DNA from: Micromussa lordhowensis | Taxonomy: Eukaryota > Cnidaria > Anthozoa > Scleractinia > Lobophylliidae | Reading direction: 5' to 3' | Assembly (NCBI GenBank): GCA_964020085.1 | Contig: OZ026597.1 | Span: 10,857,515 to 10,921,514 of the forward strand | Length of the DNA: 64,000 bases | Shown: one piece after another, positions 55,801 to 64,000 of the stretch | Numbering within the stretch: position 1 is the stretch's first letter | Layout: each line of letters begins with the position of its first letter | The notes under the pieces: generated by a model | What the model saw: the letters and a program-made list of their open reading frames with translations, nothing else | What the model was told of the DNA's origin: nothing | The model's database searches: none | Program-made: the position numbers and the translations under genes

Positions 55801-58800
55801 CGAAGAGATGTTACTCCCGCGCGTAGCAACAGTCAGCAGTCATTTCATCTGCACAGACTCACTCCTGTTTTCCTGGGCGTTCCCCGGCCATTATTTTATT
55901 GATTTAATGTGCCGATCAATTCGAAGCTTCAACATCCACCCCCCGGGCAACCCACGGCATTTGACTGTCGTCCGTGCCCGATTGGACACAAAAGGCCTTC
56001 CCGGGGTGGGGAATTTGAACCTTGCTTGGGTGGGGTGGTGAATTTGAATCCTATCCAGCGGAATACACGTGGTTGTTCCAGGTATGGAGAGGCTTGAAGG
56101 AAAAGAAGTCACTTTAGTTAGCGAATGGCTGACAAGCCGAGGGCTGTAAAAGCTTTGCAGCATTTTTGAGGTGTGTTTAAAGACTAGAGTGTATTTTAGT
56201 TGTGTGATGTTTAGGTTTTAAAGCTTGAATAGTGAAATCAATGGCTGGTCAATGTGTAGAACGGAAAGTCACGGTCGCTGATCTTGCCTTTTTCAAAAAA
56301 TACTCTCGTTCGGTTGCCTGCAAAGCATGAACTGCCATGGAATAGTGAATGAACAGACGATATACATGTAAAATGTATAACAACTTCTTTCAAACAATAT
56401 TAAATAAAATTCATTCGAAGGTATTACTTTCAGTTGCTAAACGCGTCTAGTATCAAAAATTTTTCACACTCGGTAGAATGACGATTTCAAGTGAAAACCC
56501 AACAGCGGCGCCAAAAACTAATACGCGACTTGGCAAATTTAACAACAATCGTTGACCACGCAAGGAATCCTTCAACTGGGTACGGCATTGAACGCTACTT
56601 TGGCCCAGGGGGCGGGGATTTGAACGAGCCAATCTTTAAAAGTTCAAATGCCCGGGGGTGCCACGTGGGTTCCCCCCGGGGGAATATTTTTAAGAACAGG
56701 GACTGTTTTTCAGTCCACATGTAGCTATAATAGATTGAATATAAACAGGGCTAGGGATTGATGCAAGTTTGTAATTACAAGCTCTTCTATACGGAAAGAA
56801 ATCAGTGAAGGACTGCCATTCCTGCATTTGTTTGCACTCCCCCTCCCCCTGTGCTGCATCAGAACCTCTGTCCAGAGCGCAACTCCATAGTCTCTAATAA
56901 ACAATTAGATTATGAGCTCGAGATTTCTATCGCGTGATAGTTGACGAGGGCGCAGCCCGAGTCAACTATCACGCATAGAAATCAAGAGCGAATAATCTAA
57001 TTGTTTTAGTATAAATCTACTAGTCGTTCAAAAATTTAATCTAAATCCTCTTCAAAGACACTTCAAAAACACAAAGAAACGGCCCCTAGTGCGCGCTGCT
57101 ATGCTACTCACTATCTATCACAGAATAGAACGTGGGTAGCGTAGCCAATCAGAGGACGTTATTCGTGATAGAACGCTAGTAGATTTATACTAAAGACTGA
57201 TAGATATGGTTTACCAATTATGACCCAGGTTAGTTGCAGTGCATGCCATGTTTGAATACTGACCTCTCTTTTTTTCTGTGCCGTCCAGTAGTGTCAAGAT
57301 CTTCTACCCAACTGGGGTACTCTTTGCCAAGTCCAGACACCCAGCTGGGGTATTCTGTACTGCCATCAGACCGAGAACGATTTTTCATTGGCCCTGCTTT
57401 TGGTGGGGGTCTCAATGATGCCTTGCTGGAATAGGATCCTAGTCAACAAAAAAAAAAAGTATGGCAACATAGTACTGTCTAATGCAGGGTAAAATGAAGA
57501 CACTACAATAATTTCAATCTACAAATTAAGTTTAATTAGTCATGACGATCTGTGCAATGCAAAGCCAGAAAAATATTACCCTGCTACAAAGCATAGAATT
57601 AGCAACCTTAAACAAAATTTATTGTAATCTATGAGAGTTCAGCAGACATCCACAATGTCGTTTTATTAAAAAATAAATAAATTACCCCTTTGCCAAGGCT
57701 TATTACATAATAATGTACACGTTTTAGTTACGGTAACACGCACATTTCAGAGGCTGATCCAATTACCAATGCACAAAGTGCAAGGATGATGCAATAGTAC
57801 ATTATTTGGAACCTAAACCAATTGTTTGAGATGCTGTTTTAAAGTACAAGAGGGTTTGTATCACTAATTAATTACTACATGTACTCTTCCCAGTAGACCG
57901 TGACACCCACAATTTTTTTGGCCACCTTCAGAGTAACGTTTTTGATGCCGCAAGTTTGTGTCACGTGGCACATCAAGATGCATCACACCATAGAACTGGC
58001 AGCATGGCTGCTGTTTATCAGCTGAAGATAAAATATGGTCAAATACTCTGTATGGCAAAAATACAATTGATAAAATATGGCAGACAGGTACATTGTAAGG
58101 TTTCCTCTTGAAGATACATGTAAACATGTTGTGAATGAACATCACGTAATACAAAAAACTCATAACGCCACACAGAAAAAAAAATGTCCTCACATGGTAC
58201 AAATTGTTGAAGATAGCAAAACTTTTGTGGGTGTCATGGTCTACTGGGAAGAGTAGTATCAATATCATATGTCTGTATCAATATCTTATGTCTGACTCAG
58301 CCATGTCATGTACATGACTACATTCTGTCTTTACTCATGTGAAAGCTACAGGTATATGTACATGTCTATGTGTATCTTCCATCATATTTGTTAAAATGAT
58401 TTATGAAATCATCGTGATTTTCTTACACACTGGACAATAGTGCCTTTTTTATTGTTTATCACACAGGGACAGCTAGTTCGTACATTTTTTTAACCTTACT
58501 GTACAAAGCTCATTTGCATCAAGGCTGATATGAGTATTACATGTATGTGCATGTAATATGTAAAATATACAAAGTCTTGTATTATTTCACCACATACCTG
58601 AGGCTGAAGGTCTAGTTCCTTTGAAACTGCTTAGTAGAACTTCTGTTTCCACAGTACCAGCATTGCTGTCTAGATCAACCACTGACGAACTGGGGGAGGG
58701 GAGGGTAGAAAGCTCAACATCATTGCCACTGTGTGAGTGATAAACACGTGCTGGGTGAGGATTCATATTTTCTTCATCTGAGGATATGGACGATAAAAAG

Positions 58801-61800
58801 CATTATAATGATTCTACATGTAGATATTACATTGACACCATCAGGACTGGACCATCGCTAACTGTGTGTTAAGGAGCTAGCCACCTTAAAATGAGTAATA
58901 CTGGGACAGACAGAGGAAAAATATCTCCTTAGCAGTCACATGTGGTTGTATTTCACTCCCATTACTTCTAAATTAGCAATTATGAGGCCAGGAACAAGTG
59001 CTGTGCCTTTCTATTCCACTGTATTAGCATGAGTTCAATATCTATTTAGACAGTTCAAACAGGTTGGAAGTGAATTCCATTATACCCAGGCTGCATATTT
59101 GTTTTAACACAGACTTCTTCCCCAAATGGCACAAATGTCACAATCATGTTGTCCCTAATTGCCTACTGACTATTTCAAAGTGCCTGTTGTTGGTTTTAGC
59201 AAGGAGAGTTACTTGTTATATCTCTGAAATGTTTGAAATAAATAAAAATTCTAAAAATAAAAACAACATTAAACTACTGTAAAAGCATACATGTACAATA
59301 CATTTACAGTACAATGATTGACAGAAGTACAGTAGGAGTGTCCACTTAGAGAGTGTTTAAATAGTAAGTAGATGTATAAACTTTATACAGACTTTATCAT
59401 GCCACTGTAGATTGGTTTGAAATATATTTGAATATTGAACATATTTATGGCAAAGCATACAGTGTAACCTACAGTATAGCAAATGACAATAAGGATCTGC
59501 AGTCATTTTATGCCATTGCGTTGCAGGTTGATGATACCAGTGAGAAATGTGTTGGATGGTGTCTTGTATCAAAATATTTCTATCCCCATTGGAGAGGAGA
59601 TACTGATTGTAAATCTAGACAATCAAGGCTACCATACATGAACATTAACAGGGGAATTCCGAATACCAAGTTTTTTTGCAGAATTATAGAACTGGTTAGG
59701 TCACACACATCTAGAGGGGTCTGGGATTACATGCATGTGCAGGATTTTTCAGATAACAGCTTTTAAATTACTTCCTCCTTCATTTTCTGATGATTGTATG
59801 TGTGTTATGATATTTCACCAACACTTACATTGTAACATATTTTCTCAATTCTGACCAGCACAGAATGGGCCAATTTTTACTCAAAGCCAAAGCAATGCTT
59901 TGAGTGTTTGCCGGTTATGTGGCTAACCTGGAGGACTCCAGAGTTTTCACTTGCTTGACAGGCCGTTATGTTATATCCACAGGATACCGGCAGTTGGAAG
60001 ATTTATAATTATTGATAAATTGCCGTCTATTACATACACAAACTTGAAATAATCACTTGAACAATCTGTTTTACTATTGCACATTTGAAACAAGTGATTA
60101 AATTCACACACAATTCTTTTTACATGTAGGTTTTGGTGTCCTCTATTACTAGTATTATTATTATTTGTTTACAGGCGTGCAAAGCATGTTTTGTGCACTT
60201 GTGAACAGGCCTTTGCAATTCAGATTCCCTTTGGTGATTCGGATTTGTGTATGAAGGCATCCGATCAATACCCTCAATGGACCCTCAATCAACACTTGAT
60301 CGACACTGGATCAACATCTCGATCAATACTCAGTTGACACTCGATCAACATCTAGATCGATACTTGATGAGAGTCGACTATTTCCACAAACACGCCATCG
60401 AGTGTCAATTGATAAATATGAGTCGGTTCACTCTTGGCCAACTACTGACTGACTGTTGATTGAATGTAAGTCTAGTGTCGACCAAGTATCGATCGAGAGG
60501 TTAACATGTGGATTGAGTGTTGATAAAGGGTCGATCAAGGGTCCTGATTGACACTCAACCGTGGATGCCTTTAGAACACATGATGATCAAGACTGGGCCC
60601 AAAGGTTCCTAACCATGAATTACTGGGTGCCCAGCACTTGAGCTTATGTGAAAAAAAGGAAGTTTTTTCAGTTTCCAAAAGTCAAAAGTTAGTCGCCTGA
60701 GGCACCTGTGGGTGCTTCTAGAGCACAGCCCTGGGTAATTCTTATAGTCACAGGTCTTGAGGTTGTATATTTCTTATTAATATGGAGATTTGTAAATAGT
60801 TTTGAGATATTAAGGAAAGTTTTCTAAAACAATCTCACATTTGAGTTGATCTTGATGCTGTTCTTTGCGTTGCCATTTTGTCCCCAAAGCGTGAGGTGGG
60901 TAAATTCTGCATGCGAACCAAGTGGCTCATTATGTTGGAGCTTACCATGGTTTCAGTAGCATGAAGCGACTGAGAGTATTTCTACTCCCCCCTGGACAGG
61001 ATGCTAGGGTTACCCCCCAGCATTAAATTCACCGGTACCCATTTATACACCTGGGTGATTAGAGAGGCATTGTGAGTAAAGTGTCTTGCCCAAGAACGAA
61101 ACACAGTGTCCCCGGACAGGGACAAACCCAGAGCGCTTGCTCCAGAGTCGAGCACATTAACCATGAGACCACTGCACCTCCCACCAATAAAACATACATG
61201 TAACTTGCTTTTATTTAGCTGTGCCTCACCAATGATGATGCACTTGGGAAGTTTGAAGAGCATTCAAGAAGCTAGGTTGTTCAAGGTGCACTCTTGTGCT
61301 TCTTTATGTTCTCCAAACTTCCCTTGACCATCAGAACTTGATGATACATATGCTGAAGCATGAATCAATAATGTTGATTATGTCATAGACCTTATGTGAA
61401 GTGCATCACAGTTATTGTGGGATGCAAACAAAAAATGCATTATAAATTATATAAATACTTGCATGTGCACAATTGCCTTCCTCCATAGACTGGGGGCTGA
61501 CAAAATTGATTCTTATGTTTTCTTTTCCTTCTGGATCTATTAAACATATCATATTGAGACAATCTGACATGTTGCTCCAGACAAACAGAAAAAGTACACT
61601 TGATGTGCAGCTTCCTGTGAAGAGACGGCATAGCTGCAAATGTCTCGCATTGAATATTCCTGTGTACAGAGGTTTGACCAATTGTGTATATGTATACATA
61701 CAACAGAAACTGCACTCATAGACTTCTCATTGCTTGTGCGCAATGCTGTTTCTGCCATACCTATAGCAAAACTGTACGGGGAAGACCACCATCTGTTTTT

Positions 61801-63105
61801 CCTCCTTTATGTCCCTTCCAGGCATTTAAATGTACCAGGTGATTCCAGGTATAACGATCATTTCCATGCATTAATGTATATTAAATTACCAAGGCACAAC
61901 ATGAAATAATTAACAACCTAGCAACCAAACTTTCCAACACGTAAAAGTGTGTACATATTACACGCATCTGCTATGATCTTGAGACCTAGAGATTATAGAG
62001 TCTCCTGTGACATTACCTTTAAAAATTTTAATTCATATTTCATCAAACCTGCAGGGCCACCAGCATACGGTGGTTGCCATCGAGACAAAGGATGTTTAGG
62101 TTTTCAATGGCGTCCCTTCTAAATTATTTATACTGGCGTTATATTAATTAAACAAGCCGGTCGAAGGTTTTCGAGCTATATTCCCGGTTAATTTTCTCAT
62201 TCTTGTGAAAAATCGTGTCATGATTTCGTGACGTGTGCCTTTGTACATTGCGGGCAGCGACGGTTGCAGTGCACTGTTGCTTCGTTTATTTACTCAAGCG
62301 TAAAACGCTAAACTTGTAACCGCACAATGAGGAATAAATTTCACTCCCGCTAGCTACGATAATAAAAAGACCGTTGACTTTCTAAACTCTGGTTTAAAGC
62401 ATCCGATGTTTATTTCGATTTTTAATATAACATGATCATTTCGAGAACTGAAAAATTCGAATTAACATCTAAATCTCGAGCTCTTCGATTGCAAGTCTGT
62501 CGGAATTCCAGCTCGAGATGATTAGCGAGCAAAGGGTTGCCTAGGACGCGTTCATACGCTTCTATATACTCATTCACCGTGAAATTACATTTCAGACAGA
62601 CTTCACTGATGACTTTTGTTCGACACTGTAACATAGTAGCAATCCCTTCACGGGCATTCAGGGATTTCGCACCTTTATCACTAATGTGAAATAAATGTTA
62701 GTCTAAATGAGCTACACGCGATCACAATGACTGCTCACCTGAACCAGGGAGTTCCAGAGTAGTTCTGTATCCGAAAGGAGCAACTTTACTCGATAACTCC
62801 TTTGCATAGGTGACGTTGACCCACTCCAATAGTTCATCGACTTTTCTAGCAGGCGATTTACTTGGAGGACTCCTTAGCGATCTTTCCAATGAATCCATAA
62901 AGTAAAATTTCGGCGCTGGAGAAAGCAAATCGGAAGGACGCCGTCGATAAGTCGTGACGCTTCGGCTGCCCTCAAATTGAGCGATGTAAGCTTCTAGAGC
63001 TTCTGATGCCGATTTGTAGACTGTGTTATCAAATCTTAGGCGGCTTTTGAAACGCTGGTTTTGTTCATTAATTTTCCGGGTATCGCTATGTGAGGTAAAA
63101 TTCAT
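52842..63105 (-). CDS. LAS2 (C18orf54)-like protein, six exons, 897 aa
   Basis: Exons (5' to 3'): 63105-62739, 58777-58598, 57438-57264, 55294-53606, 53309-53186, 53000-52842. All junctions are phase-consistent and the sum is 2694 nt. Landmarks shared, from memory, with vertebrate lung adenoma susceptibility protein 2 are: YKSASEALEAYI at residues 30-41; two tryptophan motifs EYPSWV around 212-230, like the YPxWL motifs of LAS2; SSFLEDCL near 830; and VEALKQMLFTMQ near the C-terminus. The central 563-residue exon is Ser/Arg/Pro-rich, probably disordered, with repeated DTEMLV/DTETLV-type motifs; vertebrate LAS2 is shorter here. No signal peptide or membrane segment was seen. Function is poorly known in any animal. 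The protein ends VTP at a TAA just past a donor-like GTAACA, so another 3' end is possible. An extra symmetric exon at 61659-61459 is possible but unconvincing. Confidence 0.72.
55450..56900. other. Intron of the LAS2-like gene with GC-rich repeat scraps
   Basis: Two related GC-rich stretches, near 55930-56050 and 56590-56690, share GGGGATTTGAAC-type and CCCCCGGG motifs in both orientations. They look like decayed copies of one repeat. No exon was supported between 55294 and 57264. Confidence 0.4.
56901..57194. repeat. Double foldback element in the LAS2-like intron
   Basis: A hairpin at 56901-57004 has arms built on ATTTCTATCGCGTGATAGTT and AACTATCACGCATAGAAAT. Adjacent, TTTAGTATAAATCTACTAG at 57005 and CTAGTAGATTTATACTAAA at 57177 are perfect inverse ends. 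The two could be one composite element. Confidence 0.65.
57882..58255. repeat. MITE with 31-bp inverted ends in the LAS2-like intron
   Basis: The ends TACTCTTCCCAGTAGACC and GGTCTACTGGGAAGAGTA extend inward to 31 bp, continuing through TGACACCCACAA and its complement, with about two mismatches. The 134-residue frame across it has no family signal. Confidence 0.75.
60253..60575. repeat. Element made of interspersed GATCAACACT-type motifs
   Basis: The outer ends AAGGCATCC and GGATGCCTTT are inverted. Between them, variants of TGATCGACACT, GATCAACA and their complements occur more than ten times in both orientations, leaving hardly any unique sequence. It has no coding capacity. It lies in the large intron of the LAS2-like gene. 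Confidence 0.65.
60957..61188 (-). repeat. SINE family A, reverse-strand copy
   Basis: The reverse complement shows the tRNA-like head (TCATGGTTAATGTGCTCGAC), TTGGGCAAGACACTTTACTC, GGGTACCGG and GTCGCTTCATGCT in the same order as the full-length copy at 38608. The middle block CTAGCATCC is partly altered. It lies in the first intron of the LAS2-like gene. Confidence 0.75.
62409..62414 (-). terminator. Poly(A) signal after the alternative terminal exon
   Basis: AATAAA on the reverse strand, eight bases past the stop codon of the candidate terminal exon. It would support premature polyadenylation inside intron 1 of the LAS2-like gene. Confidence 0.4.
62422..62672 (-). CDS. Possible alternative terminal exon of the LAS2-like gene
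   Basis: After an AG at 62673-62674, two bases complete the codon left open by exon 63105-62739. An 82-residue frame follows (including VCLKCNFTVNEYIEAYERVL and HLELEFRQTCNRRARDL) to a TAA. An AATAAA lies eight bases after the stop. The main transcript would skip this segment and join exon 58777. If used, it gives a short isoform of about 205 residues with the conserved N-terminus only. The acceptor is weak (TGATAAAG), so it could instead be a chance frame. Confidence 0.4.
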
Positions 63106-63374
63106 GTGACTTTGAAATCAAATATTCCAAGCTTTTTGAATAATAACCAATTCCGAAGTCGTTACGATTCGAATGATGGCGGCAAAACAACTCTCACTGC
63201 GCATGTACAAAACGCGCGTGGGTGAGTACGCGCGTGAGCATATCTCCCAGCGCTTGAGGGACAGCGTGGGAGCCACGTCACGCGGGAGTTTCGATTCATA
63301 GCGGAGGAGGCCCGAACTTCACGCAGAGCCCTATAAACTATAGGAACAGAACCACATGCATGACTATGCAACTC

Positions 63375-63490
63375 TTTTTTCATGGTCAGCATGGCTAGCG
63401 GCGTGGATTGCGGGCGCGTTCGTACGAAGAAAATCGACGTCGCGCAACATGGCGACCATACTCCTGCTAATAAACAGAGGCATGCTGCCA
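63375..63490 (-). repeat. Dispersed repeat, copy 2 (see 19.6 kb), upstream of the LAS2-like start
   Basis: The reverse strand carries CTCTGTTTA, GGAGTATGG, CGCCATGTTGCGCGACG, CGTACGAACGCGC and CCGCTAGCCATG in the order of the copy at 19635-19775. It lies 270-390 bases upstream of the LAS2-like start codon, so it could contribute promoter sequence. Confidence 0.55.
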
Positions 63491-63491
63491 T

Positions 63492-64000
63492 AGGGTGCTT
63501 TCCATTTTGCCAAACCGACCGATAGAGACCAGTGGGAATACACGAGGAAAATGGAACAACATTTCTTATTCCTTTTCCGAATTCCCTACATAAGTGAAGA
63601 GAACTAGGGCAATGAACCGGTTGTCAAAAATGGAACGGCGAATTTTGCCCGAGAATTCCGACCGAAATAAGTGAACCACCTCCAGAGGTTATCCCGAATT
63701 CCTGTCAGATGAAACCGAATCAGACCTTTCCATTTGACTTCCGACCAAAATTTCCGAAATCTTTGGCATAATGGTAAGTACCCATAGCCAATTGCAGAAA
63801 CCCCGAGGATTGGGACGAGTTTATTATATTGATTTGATTGAAAATCGAAACATTTCAACTGAAATGTTACTGAATGAAAAGCTACCCAGCCAAGTTTAAG
63901 AGTTTTCAGTGGAAAATTGTTCAAATGGGAGCCTCGCAAAAGTTGCAAAATTCCATAAAAATCCTTATCATTTTGTGGCTTGTCTATCCAATCCATACAA
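63492..64000. repeat. Probable DNA-element sequence at the right edge
   Basis: It opens with GGGTGCTTTCCATTT and continues with short inverted blocks (AATGGAA, GAATTCC, CCGACC). The 130-residue reverse frame here carries no family signal and runs off a repeat-like sequence, so I do not call a gene. The assignment is tentative because the right end is outside the window. Confidence 0.35.

Noticed and set aside
57864..58268. 134-residue reverse-strand frame
   Set aside because: It spans a MITE from end to end and has low-complexity hydrophobic content.
59428..59766. 112-residue + strand frame in the LAS2-like intron
   Set aside because: No recognisable family, no splice sites, and it lies in an intron on the opposite strand; could be a chance frame.
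61459..61659. 201-nt phase 1-1 candidate exon of the LAS2-like gene
   Set aside because: Splice sites and phase fit, but the peptide is hydrophobic and cysteine-rich, unlike the rest; the other frames are also largely open. Kept only as a possibility.
63604..63996. 130-residue reverse-strand frame at the right edge
   Set aside because: The DNA looks like a dispersed repeat with short inverted blocks; the peptide shows no domain signal.

Overview
The window reads as nuclear DNA of an anthozoan cnidarian, most likely a stony coral or other hexacoral. It is AT-rich and intron-rich, with GT-AG introns and short exons. It is packed with foldback (MITE-like) elements and tRNA-headed SINEs. Its genes are conserved animal genes plus one multi-copy secreted peptide precursor of cnidarian style. 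Nothing bacterial, organellar or viral was recognised.

Layout. (1) 0.6-32.6 kb, + strand: almost all of a focadhesin (FOCAD) gene. I resolved 46 coding exons by joining splice sites in phase. They add up to 1797 residues plus stop, and only about the first 20 residues lie upstream of the window. Its introns hold LINE scraps, SINEs and many inverted-repeat elements. One intron is GC-AG and one exon is only 19 nt. (2) 32.9-35.3 kb, - strand: a two-exon gene for a histidine-rich, coiled-coil protein of 615 residues, tail-to-tail with FOCAD, with a perfect CRE palindrome just upstream. (3) 35.5-47.2 kb: no convincing gene. It holds a TTAA-flanked element, two head-to-head copies of a TA-flanked element (a third, older copy sits in a FOCAD intron), a full-length SINE and a 415-bp element with a 3-bp duplication. 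(4) 47.2-47.8 kb, + strand: an intronless coding region for a secreted 210-residue precursor. It carries eight identical copies of the octapeptide CPPGVWGC, each followed by a dibasic cleavage site. This is the most exciting locus: a probable family of disulfide-looped neuropeptides or peptide hormones. (5) 48-52.6 kb: repeats, including a 402-bp near-perfect palindrome. (6) 52.8-63.1 kb, - strand: a six-exon gene (897 residues) that I place with lung adenoma susceptibility protein 2 (LAS2/C18orf54). It has a possible short isoform ending in an alternative terminal exon with its own poly(A) signal. (7) 63.1-64 kb: upstream repeats.

The genes do not form a pathway. FOCAD is a housekeeping HEAT/ARM scaffold tied in other eukaryotes to vinculin/focal adhesions and to the SKI-exosome RNA decay machinery. 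LAS2 is poorly understood. The peptide gene probably works alone, in neurons or secretory cells. All exon models come from reading splice sites and phases by eye. No transcript data or database search was available.
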